A stretch of 64,000 bases of DNA from Nocardioides sp. ChNu-153 (GCF_030466625.1 NZ_JADEVT010000007.1:1-64000); one strand, 5' to 3'; shown: positions 1-8,310, counted from the first letter of the stretch. The notes: generated by a model not told the origin, from the letters alone. Program-made: numbers and translations.

Positions 1-2
1 AC

Positions 3-173
3 CGCACCCTCGCCGACGGCTGGGCCTACGCCCGCCACTACCCCTCAACCCAGCAACGCGACGACACCCTCGAGACCTGGCTGCACTTCTACAATCACCA
101 CCGGCCCCACACCGCCATCGGCGGCCACCCACCCATCACCAGGCTGACCAACGTCCCTGGACATCACAGCTAG
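3..173 (+). mobile_element. IS481-type transposase, C-terminal fragment
   Basis: The open frame enters from the left edge and ends with TAG at 171-173, giving 56 visible residues. The visible part contains WLHFYNHHRPHTAIGGHPP, the end of a retroviral-type integrase (DDE) core; in this family the HHRPH.A...G.PP motif lies just after the catalytic glutamate. The first two catalytic residues lie outside the window, so it cannot be said whether the element is intact. Its stop codon lies inside a half copy of the hairpin repeat at 169-189. IS481 is the best fit; a related IS3-group element is possible. Confidence 0.8.
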
Positions 174-189
174 CGGCCCTCGAAACCAC
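169..189 (-). repeat. Hairpin repeat family 1, half copy
   Basis: Half of the family-1 unit: GCTAGCGGCCC followed by TCGAAACCAC. It holds only one arm, so it cannot fold alone. The TAG in its centre is the stop codon of the transposase fragment, so the element and the repeat abut or one inserted into the other. Confidence 0.75.
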
Positions 190-203
190 GAGGGAACCCG
201 GGC

Positions 204-244
204 GTGGTTTCGAGGGGTTGCCGGAGCAACCCACCTCAACCACC
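204..244 (+). repeat. Hairpin repeat family 1, full unit with GGTTGC/GCAACC apical stem
   Basis: Reads GTGGTT, bulge TC, GAGG, apical stem GGTTGC, loop CGGA, GCAACC, bulge CA, CCTC, AACCAC, C. The outer stem and both bulges match the other copies, while the apical stem differs on both arms in a way that keeps pairing. Confidence 0.85.
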
Positions 245-279
245 AAGAGGTCCCGGAGCTCGACGTGGCGCGCTTGTCT

Positions 280-318
280 GGTGGTTGAGGTGGCCGCGCT
301 AGCGGCCCTCGAAACCAC
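280..318 (-). repeat. Hairpin repeat family 1, full unit, inverted, GCCGC/GCGGC apical stem
   Basis: Same structure as the unit at 204-244 but in the opposite orientation and with apical stem GCCGC/GCGGC around TAGC. It ends 22 bases from the stop codon of the DUF222/HNH gene. Confidence 0.85.
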
Positions 319-339
319 GACTCGGGCGAATCGGGCTGC

Positions 340-1590
340 TCAGTTCCGCCGGGTGAACCGCAGTTTGCCGGTGCCGAGGGTCTCGGTGAGGTACGTCGGG
401 TCGTGTGCGACGCGGTGGTGGCGCCAGCAGAGCAGCCGTCCGCGTTCGACGGTGGTGTGTCCGCCGCGTGACCAGGGGTCGTCGTGGTGGGCCTCGCACC
501 AGTGGGGTGGTGCGTCGCAATCTTCGGCGGTGCAGCGCTGGTCGCGCAGGATCATCGCGATGCGCTGGGGCTTGCTGTGGAACCGCGCCGACCGGCCGAG
601 GTCCAGCACCTCGCTCTTCGTACCCAGCACCGCCGGGACGAGATCGGCGCCGCAGGCGAGGCGGCGGGCCTCGCCGGGTGAGATGCGGTGCCCGGTGTCG
701 AGCGACGCCGCGGCGAGACCGCCGGTGAGGGTGTCGACCTGCATGGTGACGACGACGGTGGCGCCGGCGCCGGCTGCGTCGGGGAGGTCGGCGTCGCGCA
801 TCCGCTCGATGAGCTCGACGAACGCTTGGCCGCGCCGCTCCCACGACGGGCGCGGGTCGGCAGGGGCGTCGGCGGCCTCATCACGCAGGTGAGCGCGCCG
901 CGGCGAGGCGATGGCGTCGAGCATCTTGGCGAACATCGCGCCGTGCATCTCCGGCACCGTGAACCGGCCGTGGACGCAACCGTGGCCGTCCTCGCGCATG
1001 GTGAGTCGGATCTTCGCGGCGGCCTCGCGCTCCTCGCGCGCCAGCAGCTCCGCCTCACGCGCCTCCCCGACGGCGGGGGCGACGACGTCGAGGATCCGGC
1101 GGCCCAGCACGCGGAGGGCTTTGGCGTCGTGCTGATGGGCGAACCCGACCAGCGTGCGTTCCGCCTCGGCCCTGATCTCCGCGGTGACGCCTTCGCCCAG
1201 GTCGTCCAGCGCCCGCACCACCACCTCGACCTGACCGGGCGAAACGGCGCCGGAGGTGCCTGCGGCGGCGAGGGCGTCGTACTGCTCCTCGGTGGCGACC
1301 GCGGCACGGACGCGGCGGTGGGCCTCGGCGCGCGGGACGCGGGTGGCGGTCGCGAACCACACCGCCGTCGAGGGCGCACCCGTCTCGTCTTCGACCCGCA
1401 CGTCGGAGGCGTGGGCCAGGAGCCGCGACTGCAACGCTGCGAGGCGGTTCGCGGCCCGCTCGAGCTCGACGATCGCGGCGCCCGTCTCGGCCGGGCCCAG
1501 CGTGAGCAGACCGAGCTCGAAGCCGTCGTCGAGGTCTTCGTGGACGCGTGCGACGACCCCGGCGAGGGGGTGCAGCGCGGTCTCGGTCAT
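340..1590 (-). CDS. DUF222 / HNH endonuclease domain protein (13E12-type)
   Basis: A 416-residue protein. The N-terminal three quarters is the helical, alanine/arginine-rich DUF222 region; the C-terminus carries an HNH nuclease fold with CTAEDCDAPPHWCEAHH, then DPWSRGGHT, then LLCWRHHRVAHD. The paired cysteines and the histidines fit a zinc-supported HNH site, so the catalytic part looks intact. The ATG at 1590 was chosen over a longer frame because TGTGAT lies 6 nt before it and the extra 16 residues do not look like a protein start. Families of this kind occur in many copies in actinobacterial genomes; their role is not established. The gene is bracketed by hairpin-repeat clusters at 169-318 and 1702-1894 and sits beside a transposase end, which suggests a mobile or repeat-associated cassette (inference). 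Confidence 0.9.
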   Translation of the reverse strand: MTETALHPLAGVVARVHEDLDDGFELGLLTLGPAETGAAIVELERAANRLAALQSRLLAHASDVRVEDETGAPSTAVWFATATRVPRAEAHRRVRAAVATEEQYDALAAAGTSGAVSPGQVEVVVRALDDLGEGVTAEIRAEAERTLVGFAHQHDAKALRVLGRRILDVVAPAVGEAREAELLAREEREAAAKIRLTMREDGHGCVHGRFTVPEMHGAMFAKMLDAIASPRRAHLRDEAADAPADPRPSWERRGQAFVELIERMRDADLPDAAGAGATVVVTMQVDTLTGGLAAASLDTGHRISPGEARRLACGADLVPAVLGTKSEVLDLGRSARFHSKPQRIAMILRDQRCTAEDCDAPPHWCEAHHDDPWSRGGHTTVERGRLLCWRHHRVAHDPTYLTETLGTGKLRFTRRN

Positions 1591-1701
1591 GGACCCATCA
1601 CACCAGGAAGCACCGACAGTTCTGGCCGTGCGGCGCACTACTCCACAGGGCGAGTTTTCGCAGGTCAGAGTGGGTTCGCGCTGAGCCGGTCGACCCCGGT
1701 C

Positions 1702-1740
1702 GTGGTTTCGAGGGCCGCTAGCGCGGCCACCTCAACCACC
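1702..1740 (+). repeat. Hairpin repeat family 1, full unit
   Basis: Outer arms GTGGTT-TC-GAGG and CCTC-AACCAC enclose apical stem GCCGC/GCGGC with loop TAGC. This is the reference form of the unit. It lies 111 bases upstream of the DUF222/HNH start. Confidence 0.85.
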
Positions 1741-1748
1741 GGAGCAGC

Positions 1749-1816
1749 GCGGCCTCAACCACCGGGCCCAGCGCGCGGCCACCTCAACCACCGGCGAGGC
1801 GGGGCCACCTCGACCA
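1749..1816 (+). repeat. Hairpin repeat family 1, run of 3' half units
   Basis: Three partial copies in tandem hold only the 3' arm (GCGGCCACCTCAACCACC or close variants) at about 1749-1763, 1773-1792 and 1797-1816. The first lacks the CA bulge and the last has CGACCA for CAACCA. They cannot form the hairpin alone and look like decay or partial duplication of the unit. Confidence 0.7.
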
Positions 1817-1829
1817 TGGGAACAACGGC

Positions 1830-1894
1830 GTGGTTTCGAGGGCCGCTGGGGCGGCCACCTCAACCACCGGCGAGGCGGGGCCACCTCAACCACC
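1830..1894 (+). repeat. Hairpin repeat family 1, full unit (1830-1868) plus half unit (1877-1894)
   Basis: The full unit has apical stem GCCGC/GCGGC with loop TGGG instead of TAGC, so the loop varies while the stem is kept. The half unit after it holds GGGGCCACCTCAACCACC. The whole stretch 1591-1920 between the flanking genes is filled mainly by these repeats. Confidence 0.8.
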
Positions 1895-1920
1895 GGAGGC
1901 GTGCGAGCCGGGGCGGCGTC

Positions 1921-3372
1921 CTACCGGCCCGCGACGCCCGCCTCCCACGCGGCGATGCCGGTCGCGATGGTCTCCTCGGTGCCGCGCGTGCCGCTGGCGA
2001 CCCACGTGCCGGCCTCGCGGTCGACGCGGAGGGGGACCGACGGGGAGCGGCCCTCCGGGTCGACGGCGGTGACGGCGACGAAGAGCGACTCCGCCTGACC
2101 CGGCCACGACCCCACGACGGCGGCGACCGAGCGGACGCCGGTGGTGAGGTCCGGTGCGGCCACCTCCACGAGCACGTCGGCCTCGGTGTCGTACGGCGGC
2201 TCGAGCTCGTCCTCGGGATCGTTCGCCTCGATCTCGATCGTGGTCGTCGCGGGGTCGGCACGCAGCAGGGCGGCGAGGCGCACGAGGTCGGTGCTGCCCG
2301 CCGTACCGAGCTCGACGACGTCCCCGTCCACCTCGACGGTGACGGGCACGCGGGTGGCCACGTCGGGTTCGGCGGCGCGCGCGGCGTCGACGGCGTCGGC
2401 GGCGGTCGCCAGGTCGTCCGCGCCCACCTGCACGACGGCGCCCTCCACCCCGGCGGACACCCCGGGCGCGGCCCCGAGGGCGGCGAGCAGCGCGCGGCGG
2501 TCCTCCTCGGTGGCGTCCTCCCGGTCGGGCGCGGTGCTCGCACCCCCCGACCCCGGACCGCCCGCCTCGTCCCCGCGGTAGGCCAGCACGTTGTCGGCCA
2601 CGACCACCTCGACGTCGACCTCCTCCGCCCCTGGCGCCGCGGCCACTGCTGCCTCCAGGGCGGTCACCGCGTCGAGCCCTCCCGCCCCGACCAGCACGCC
2701 GTCGGCGTCGACGCGGGCGCCGGTGTACCCCGGGGCGCCCGACGCCTCGAGCGCGCGCACCAGCTCTATCCCGGCGACCGGCAGCTCGCCGTCCGCGATG
2801 AGCCGGCTCCGCTCGCCGGTGTCGACGTTGCCGCCGCTGGCGACCAGCCGCGGGGTGGGGAGCGGCTCGACCTGCGTCCAGAGGTCCTCGGCGACGTCCC
2901 ACACGGGGCGGGCGTCGTCGGTCGACAGCTCGATCCCCGCGCCCTCGCCGCCGTGGGCCACCTGGGCGGTCGCCACGCCCGCGGTGTCGCGTGCAGCCAC
3001 GGCCAGGGCCGCGATCCGGCCGTCGGCCGCCTCGTCGCTCTCATCGTCCAGGGCCACCGCCACGGCGGGCTCGTCGGCGTCCTCGTCGGTGTCGAGGCGG
3101 ACGTGCACCTCGTCCACCTCGGTCCCGCGGCCGGCCACCAGCACGGCCTCGAGGTCGTCGGCCGTGATGGCGCCGTCGACCCGCACGTCGATGCGGCAGT
3201 CCGACAGGTCGCAGCTCGAGCCGGCGTACTCCACGCCGTCCAGCTCCTCGAGCGCCGCCACCGCGTCCTCGTCGACCGAGGCGCAGCCCGTGGCGAGGAG
3301 CCCGAGGAGGATGGCGAGGGCGAGGAGCCGCACCGCGCCGCGGCGGGGGGTACGACGGGAGGAGGCGCGCAT
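1921..3372 (-). CDS. Predicted lipoprotein, function unknown
   Basis: A 483-residue protein with a basic N-terminus (MRASSRRTPRRGAVR), a hydrophobic core LLALAILLGLLATG and a cysteine at position 30 or so, matching a lipoprotein signal (LLATGC). The mature part is acidic and repeats a pattern of short alpha/beta units with DVxVxVD strands, but I recognise no family. The start is set by the signal peptide and an AGGAAGGA ribosome site 3-4 nt upstream. It is divergent from purD with a 73-bp gap. It is probably anchored to the outer face of the membrane; nothing else can be said about its job. Confidence 0.75.
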   Translation of the reverse strand: MRASSRRTPRRGAVRLLALAILLGLLATGCASVDEDAVAALEELDGVEYAGSSCDLSDCRIDVRVDGAITADDLEAVLVAGRGTEVDEVHVRLDTDEDADEPAVAVALDDESDEAADGRIAALAVAARDTAGVATAQVAHGGEGAGIELSTDDARPVWDVAEDLWTQVEPLPTPRLVASGGNVDTGERSRLIADGELPVAGIELVRALEASGAPGYTGARVDADGVLVGAGGLDAVTALEAAVAAAPGAEEVDVEVVVADNVLAYRGDEAGGPGSGGASTAPDREDATEEDRRALLAALGAAPGVSAGVEGAVVQVGADDLATAADAVDAARAAEPDVATRVPVTVEVDGDVVELGTAGSTDLVRLAALLRADPATTTIEIEANDPEDELEPPYDTEADVLVEVAAPDLTTGVRSVAAVVGSWPGQAESLFVAVTAVDPEGRSPSVPLRVDREAGTWVASGTRGTEETIATGIAAWEAGVAGR

Positions 3373-3431
3373 GCGTCCTTCCTGCCCGCCCACGGGCCCC
3401 GGCACACCCGTCGCCCGGCCGCCGGTGCCGT

Positions 3432-3437
3432 TAGGAT
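3432..3437 (+). promoter_or_regulatory. -10-like TAGGAT of purD, leaderless
   Basis: TAGGAT lies 8 nt before the GTG start of purD, so transcription would begin at or next to the start codon. No Shine-Dalgarno sequence is present. Confidence 0.5.
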
Positions 3438-3445
3438 CGGCGCCC

Positions 3446-4705
3446 GTGACGACCCCCCTCAAGGTTCTGGTCATCGGCACCGGCGGGCGCGAGCACGCGC
3501 TGGCCCGGGCCCTCTCCCTCGACCCGGGGGTCGCCGAGGTGCACGCCGCGCCGGGCAACCCGGGCATCGCGTCCGTGGCCTCGCTCCACGACGTCGACCC
3601 CCTCGACCCGGCCTCCGTCGCCGCCCTGGCCCAGCGTCTCGCCGTCGACCTCGTCGTCGTCGGGCCCGAGGCGCCGCTCGTCGCCGGCGTGGCCGACGCC
3701 GTCCGCGAGGCCGGCATCGCGTGCTTCGGGCCGTCCGGCGAGGCCGCGCGCCTCGAGGGGTCGAAGGCGTTCGCGAAGGAGGTCATGGCCGCCGCCGAGG
3801 TGCCCACCGCGCAGGCCCGCGTCTGCACGACCCCCGAGGAGGCCGCGGCCGCCCTCGACGAGTTCGGTGCGCCGTACGTCGTGAAGGACGACGGCCTCGC
3901 CGCCGGCAAGGGCGTCGTCGTCACCGAGGACCGCGACGCCGCGCTGGCCCACGCCGCCCAGTGCGAGCGGGTCGTCATCGAGGAGTTCCTCGACGGCCCC
4001 GAGGTCTCGCTCTTCGCCATCACCGACGGCGACCGGGTCTACCCGCTGCAGCCGGCGCAGGACTTCAAGCGCATCCACGACGGCGACGAGGGGCCCAACA
4101 CGGGCGGCATGGGTGCCTACACCCCGCTGGCCTGGGCGCCCGCGGACCTCGTCGACGAGGTGCTGCGCGACGTGCTGCAGCCGACCGTCGACGAGATGGC
4201 CCGGCGGGGCACCCCGTTCTCCGGCCTGCTCTACGCCGGCCTCGCGCTCACCTCGCGCGGCACCCGGGTGGTGGAGTTCAACGCCCGCTTCGGCGACCCC
4301 GAGACGCAGCCGCTGATGGCGCTGCTCGACTCGCCGCTCTCCCCGCTGCTGATGGGTGCGGCCACCGGCACGCTCGCCGACGTCGAGCCGCCGCGCTGGA
4401 AGCCCGGCGCCGCCGTCGCCGTCGTCCTGGCCTCGGGCGGCTACCCCGAGACGTCCTCCTCGGGTGACGTCATCCGCGGTCTCGCCGACGCCGAGGCCGT
4501 CGACGGCGTGCACGTCATCCACGCCGGCACCGCCCGCGACGGCGCCGACGTCGTCACCGCCGGGGGCCGCGTGCTCGCCGTCACCGCGGTCGGCGACTCG
4601 CTCGCCGGGGCCCGCGCGGCGGCGTACGACGGCGTCGGCCGCGTCAGCTTCGACGGCGCCCAGCACCGCACCGACATCGCCGCCCGGGCCGCCGAGCAGG
4701 GCTAG
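3446..4705 (+). CDS. purD: Phosphoribosylamine-glycine ligase
   Basis: Second step of de novo purine synthesis: phosphoribosylamine + glycine + ATP gives GAR. The 419 residues match the usual length. The N-terminal nucleotide-binding-like motif GTGGREHA is at about 11-18, the ATP-grasp loop KDDGLAAGKG at 147-156, PNTGGMGAYTP at about 217-227 and the metal-binding EFNARFGDPE near 285. The GTG at 3446 was chosen because VLVIGTGGREHA must be close to the N-terminus and because TAGGAT sits just upstream. It stands alone, with a convergent CAP-domain gene after it, so it is not in an operon with the other pur genes here. Confidence 0.97.
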   Translation: MTTPLKVLVIGTGGREHALARALSLDPGVAEVHAAPGNPGIASVASLHDVDPLDPASVAALAQRLAVDLVVVGPEAPLVAGVADAVREAGIACFGPSGEAARLEGSKAFAKEVMAAAEVPTAQARVCTTPEEAAAALDEFGAPYVVKDDGLAAGKGVVVTEDRDAALAHAAQCERVVIEEFLDGPEVSLFAITDGDRVYPLQPAQDFKRIHDGDEGPNTGGMGAYTPLAWAPADLVDEVLRDVLQPTVDEMARRGTPFSGLLYAGLALTSRGTRVVEFNARFGDPETQPLMALLDSPLSPLLMGAATGTLADVEPPRWKPGAAVAVVLASGGYPETSSSGDVIRGLADAEAVDGVHVIHAGTARDGADVVTAGGRVLAVTAVGDSLAGARAAAYDGVGRVSFDGAQHRTDIAARAAEQG

Positions 4706-4732
4706 CCCCGACGGCCCCGGCTGCCCCGGGCG

Positions 4733-5755
4733 TCAGTACTTCCCGAAGTTCTGCACGTAGTAGGGCCGACCGTTGGCGTCGGTCGCGACGCCGACGCCGA
4801 TGTGGGTGAAGTCGCCGAGGATGTTGGCCCGGTGGCCGGGGCTGTCCATCCACGCGTCGACGACGCCGGTCACGCCGTAGCCGTACGCGATGTTCTCCGC
4901 GACGCGCGTCCAGCCCGCCGGCATCTGCCGGGCGTAGTCCGGGTTGTGCTCGAACCGGCCGGTGCGCGCCATCTGCGCGGCCCAGCCCTGGGCGACGTCG
5001 TGGGCCCCGGCCAGCTGGCCCAGCGGACGCAGCCCCGCCTCGGCGCGGGCGGCGTTGGTGTCGGCCACGATGCGGTTGCGGGCCTCCGTCAGGTCGTCCG
5101 TCGGCGGGGCCGGGTCCCCGACCGTGACGTTCGCCCACGAGCTGCCCACCCAGGTGCCGCCCACCGTGGCGACGGTGCGGAAGGTGCGCACCCCGACGGT
5201 CGAGCCGGCGGGGCGGGTGAAGCCGTAGTTGCGGTACGACGGCAGCTCGGCCACGTCGGTCCACGCGCCGCTGCGCCGCTCCTGGAGGCGGAACGAGCCG
5301 GCGTCGGGCACGAACGACGAGCGCGCCTCGAAGCCGATGGTCCCGCCGGGGCGCACCTGCGGGGTGGTCGTGGTGAGCGCCGTCGTGCCGCGCGCCACGG
5401 TGAGGGTGGTGTTCCGGCTGAACACCCAGGTGCGCGAGTCCGCCTTCGCCGCGACGCGGAAGGTGCGGGTGCCGACGGTGCTGCCCGCCGGGATGGTGAA
5501 CCCGTAGTTCTGGTACGACGGCAGCTCGGCCGCCGTCACCCAGCTCGAGCCGCGGAGCTCCTGGAGGCGGAAGTTGCCGCGCACCGGCACGAACGACGAG
5601 CGGACCTCGACCTTCGCCTGCTGGCCGACGGCGACGGTGGCGGGGACGAACGCCAGGGTCGTCGTGGGTGCCGCCACCGCGGGGGGTGGGGCGACGAGGA
5701 ACGCCCCGGAGACCAGGGAGAGGGACAGGACGAGGCCGGTCAGGAACTTCCGCAC
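4733..5755 (-). CDS. Exported CAP-domain (SCP/PR1-like) protein with two tandem beta repeats
   Basis: A 340-residue secreted protein. Residues 1-29 form a signal peptide (MRKFLTGLVLSLSL... ending AVAA). Two copies of a module of about 50 residues follow, at about 52-100 and 145-193, each starting RSSFVP and containing FRLQE, AELPSY.NYGFT and PAGSTVG.RTFR. Residues 222-340 form a CAP domain with HDVAQGWA, GRFEHNPDY, AENIAYGYG, SPGHRANIL and YVQNFGKY. Bacterial CAP proteins of the YkwD type are secreted and of unclear biochemical role. GTG start with AGAGGAG upstream. Divergent from purB. Confidence 0.88.
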   Translation of the reverse strand: MRKFLTGLVLSLSLVSGAFLVAPPPAVAAPTTTLAFVPATVAVGQQAKVEVRSSFVPVRGNFRLQELRGSSWVTAAELPSYQNYGFTIPAGSTVGTRTFRVAAKADSRTWVFSRNTTLTVARGTTALTTTTPQVRPGGTIGFEARSSFVPDAGSFRLQERRSGAWTDVAELPSYRNYGFTRPAGSTVGVRTFRTVATVGGTWVGSSWANVTVGDPAPPTDDLTEARNRIVADTNAARAEAGLRPLGQLAGAHDVAQGWAAQMARTGRFEHNPDYARQMPAGWTRVAENIAYGYGVTGVVDAWMDSPGHRANILGDFTHIGVGVATDANGRPYYVQNFGKY

Positions 5756-5896
5756 GGGGGGACTCCTCTGCGCCGAGACGCCGCCGGGGGCGGGTCCCCG
5801 GCGACCTCCGTCCATCCTGACCCCTCCTCCCACGCCCCGCCACCCCCGACCGGGCGAGAGGTGGGGGGCCGGAGGTCCCGTGGGAGGATCGGGCGC

Positions 5897-7324
5897 GTGA
5901 CCCGCGCATCCGTGCCCAACGTCCTCGCCACCCGGTACGCCGCGGCGGACCTCGCCGCGATCTGGTCCCCCGAGCACAAGATCGTGCTGGAGCGGCGCTT
6001 GTGGATCGCGGTCCTGAAGGCGCAGCGCGACCTCGGCATCGAGGTGCCGGACGGCGTCGTCGAGGCCTACGAGGCCGTCGTCGACCAGGTCGACCTGGCC
6101 TCCATCGCGGCCCGGGAGCGCGTGACCCGCCACGACGTGAAGGCCCGCATCGAGGAGTTCTGCGCGCTGGCCGGCCACGAGCACGTGCACAAGGGCATGA
6201 CCTCGCGCGACCTGACCGAGAACGTCGAGCAGCTGCAGGTGCGGCTCTCCCTCGAGCTGGTGCGGGACCGCGCCGTCGCCGCGCTCGCCCGCCTCGCCCG
6301 GCTGGCCACCGAGCACGAGACGACGGTCATGGCCGGTCGCTCCCACAACGTCGCGGCCCAGGCCACCACCCTCGGCAAGCGGTTCGCGACGATCGCCGAC
6401 GAGCTGCTCGTCGCCGTGCGCCGGGTCGAGGAGCTGCTCGCGCGCTACCCGCTGCGCGGCATCAAGGGCCCCGTCGGCACGGCGCAGGACATGCTCGACC
6501 TCCTCGGCGGCGACCCCGCGCTGCTCGCCGAGCTCGAGGACCGCGTCGCCACCCACCTCGGCTTCGAGGACGTGCTCACCAGCGTCGGCCAGGTCTACCC
6601 GCGCTCGCTCGACTTCGAGGTCGTCTCCGCCCTCGTGCAGCTCGTCGCCGCGCCGTCCAACCTGGCCACCACCATCCGTCTCATGGCCGGCATCGAGCTG
6701 GTGACGGAGGGCTTCAAGGAGGGCCAGGTCGGCTCCTCGGCGATGCCGCACAAGATGAACACCCGTTCCTGCGAACGCGTCAACGGCCTCGCGGTCGTGC
6801 TGCGCGGCCACCTCTCGATGGTCGGCGAGCTCGCCGGCGACCAGTGGAACGAGGGCGACGTCTCCTGCTCCGTCGTACGACGCGTGGCCCTGCCCGATGC
6901 CTTCTTCGCCACCGACGGGCTGTTCCAGACGTTCCTCACCGTGCTCGACGAGTTCGGCGCCTTCCCCGCGGTCATCCAGCGCGAGCTCGACCGCTACCTG
7001 CCGTTCCTCGCCACCACGAAGGTCCTCATGAGCGCGGTGCGCAACGGCGTGGGCCGCGAGAGCGCGCACGAGGCCATCAAGGAGCACGCGGTCGGCGTCG
7101 CGCTGGAGATGCGCCAGGGCCTGGCCGTCAACGACCTGTACGAGCGGCTCGCGGCCGACGCCCGCCTCGGGCTGACCCGCGAGCAGATCGACGGCCTGGT
7201 GGCCGACCCGATCGAGTTCACGGGCGCTGCCGTCGCCCAGGTGGCCGAGGTCGTCGCGAAGGTCGAGCGGGTCGTCGAGGCCCACCCCGACGCCGCGGCG
7301 TACGTGCCCGGCGACATCCTCTGA
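5897..7324 (+). CDS. purB: Adenylosuccinate lyase
   Basis: Acts twice in purine synthesis, releasing fumarate from SAICAR and from adenylosuccinate. The 475 residues are typical. The substrate-site motifs HKGMTSRDLTEN (98-109) and RSHNVAAQATTLGKR (148-162) and the fumarase/aspartase signature with the mobile catalytic loop, SSAMPHKMNTRSCERVNG (280-297), are all present. The GTG at 5897 has GAGGAT 7 nt upstream, in line with leaderless starts of other genes here; a second GTG five codons on is possible. The conserved PNVLATRYA begins right after it. Followed by a hairpin at 7345. Confidence 0.97.
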   Translation: MTRASVPNVLATRYAAADLAAIWSPEHKIVLERRLWIAVLKAQRDLGIEVPDGVVEAYEAVVDQVDLASIAARERVTRHDVKARIEEFCALAGHEHVHKGMTSRDLTENVEQLQVRLSLELVRDRAVAALARLARLATEHETTVMAGRSHNVAAQATTLGKRFATIADELLVAVRRVEELLARYPLRGIKGPVGTAQDMLDLLGGDPALLAELEDRVATHLGFEDVLTSVGQVYPRSLDFEVVSALVQLVAAPSNLATTIRLMAGIELVTEGFKEGQVGSSAMPHKMNTRSCERVNGLAVVLRGHLSMVGELAGDQWNEGDVSCSVVRRVALPDAFFATDGLFQTFLTVLDEFGAFPAVIQRELDRYLPFLATTKVLMSAVRNGVGRESAHEAIKEHAVGVALEMRQGLAVNDLYERLAADARLGLTREQIDGLVADPIEFTGAAVAQVAEVVAKVERVVEAHPDAAAYVPGDIL

Positions 7325-7344
7325 CGCCGGCCGAGCCCACCCCG

Positions 7345-7364
7345 GCGGGGGTTGCCACCCCCGC
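7345..7364 (+). terminator. Candidate terminator after purB
   Basis: GCGGGGGT, loop TGCC, ACCCCCGC: an 8-bp perfect stem 20 bases after the purB stop. There is no T-run, as is common in high-GC actinobacteria. Confidence 0.5.
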
Positions 7365-7379
7365 GCGGCCGAGGTTCGA

Positions 7380-7955
7380 ATGGGCGTCATGGACATCTCG
7401 GGATCCACGACCACGACCACCCCTGCCCCCGGACCTGCCCCCGCCCGGCCCGACCGACGCGGCGCCCGCCGTACCGGCCGCCTCGGCGCCCTCCTCGGTA
7501 CGGCGGTGCTCGCCGCCGGCGCGGCCCTCGCCTCCGCCCCGCCGGCCTCGGCCGTCAGCCACGCCGACGCGGCCGCCCAGCTGAGGTCGGCCGGCATCGC
7601 CATCTCCTCGTCCGGCGGGTGCAGCGATCGCAACGTGCCGACCTGCACCTCGCTCGAGGGGGTGCGGCAGACGACGATCGACGGCGCGCGCACGCTGCGC
7701 AGCGCGACGGGCTGCGCCCTGACCGTCACCGGCGGCACGGAGGTCGGGCACGCCGGCGGCACCTACTCGCACTACAACGGCTACAAGCTCGACTTCGCCC
7801 TGACGACGTGCCTCACGTCGTACGTGACGGGCACGTTCACCTACGTGGGCCAGCGCAGCGACGGGGCGGCGCTCTACCGCTCCGGGTCGGGCAACGAGTA
7901 CGCCCGCGAGGGCAGCCACTGGGACGTCACCTACTACAACTGCGGCGGCTGCTGA
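7380..7955 (+). CDS. Small secreted protein, M15-peptidase-like, function unknown
   Basis: A 191-residue protein with a long basic N-region, a hydrophobic stretch LGALLGTAVLAAGAALA and an ASA-like cleavage region near residue 58. The mature part has GGCSDRNVPTCTSLEGV, a TIDGA motif, GCALTVTGGTEVGH and YSHYNGYKLDF. The GGTE.GH...YSH..GYK.D pattern resembles secreted actinobacterial and fungal proteins with a D-Ala-D-Ala carboxypeptidase/M15-like fold, where the H and D residues could bind zinc; that function is inference. Six cysteines in the mature part suggest disulfides. A second ATG three codons in is an equal start candidate. Confidence 0.75.
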   Translation: MGVMDISGSTTTTTPAPGPAPARPDRRGARRTGRLGALLGTAVLAAGAALASAPPASAVSHADAAAQLRSAGIAISSSGGCSDRNVPTCTSLEGVRQTTIDGARTLRSATGCALTVTGGTEVGHAGGTYSHYNGYKLDFALTTCLTSYVTGTFTYVGQRSDGAALYRSGSGNEYAREGSHWDVTYYNCGGC

Positions 7956-7989
7956 GCCGCCACCCGTGCGGGCGCGTGGCGCCGGGGCC

Positions 7990-8310
7990 TCAGCCCTTCG
8001 GCGCCACGTCCAGCACGACCTCGAACTCGAGCAGGTCGGCGCCGGTGGCGACGGGCTTGCGCGGCGCCTCGCCCTCCGGCGTCGCGTGCGCGGCCCGGGC
8101 GTCGCCGTCGCGCCACGCGGCGAACGACTCCTCGTCGGCCCAGTGGGTGACGACGAAGTAGCGGGTCTCGCCCGCGGTGGGCCGCAGCAGCTGGAAGCCG
8201 AGGAAGCCGGGCTGGCCCTCCACCGATCCGGCGCGGGCGGCGAACCGCTCCTCGAGCTGGGCCCCGGCCTGCGGCGGCACGGAGATGGCGTTGATCTTCA
8301 CGACCGACAT
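7990..8310 (-). CDS. Antibiotic biosynthesis monooxygenase (ABM) domain protein
   Basis: A 106-residue single-domain protein with the ABM dimeric alpha/beta-barrel pattern: VKINAISVP at the start, FEERF-type helix ([10 protein letters not shown]), [11 protein letters not shown] and [17 protein letters not shown]. The family includes cofactor-free quinone-forming monooxygenases and heme-degrading enzymes; the substrate cannot be read from sequence. AGCCTA at 8317-8322 (TAGGCT on this strand) lies 6 nt before the ATG. It is divergent from a second, longer ABM protein. Confidence 0.85.
   Translation of the reverse strand: MSVVKINAISVPPQAGAQLEERFAARAGSVEGQPGFLGFQLLRPTAGETRYFVVTHWADEESFAAWRDGDARAAHATPEGEAPRKPVATGADLLEFEVVLDVAPKG

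Noticed and set aside
169-318. Hairpin repeats as terminal inverted repeats of the IS481-type element
   Set aside because: Copies also occur at 1.7 kb and 28.5 kb with no transposase, and their structure (hairpin with bulges) is unlike the ends of that family.
1702-1894. Repeated GGTGGTTGAGG-type motifs that at first look like a CRISPR array
   Set aside because: Unit spacing is irregular, copies are in both orientations and some are half units, and no cas gene is near.
688-4467. Very long open frame of 1259 codons on the + strand
   Set aside because: It is a shadow frame in GC-rich DNA, crossing the DUF222/HNH gene, the repeats, the lipoprotein gene and purD, with low-complexity R/G/A content and no recognisable domain.
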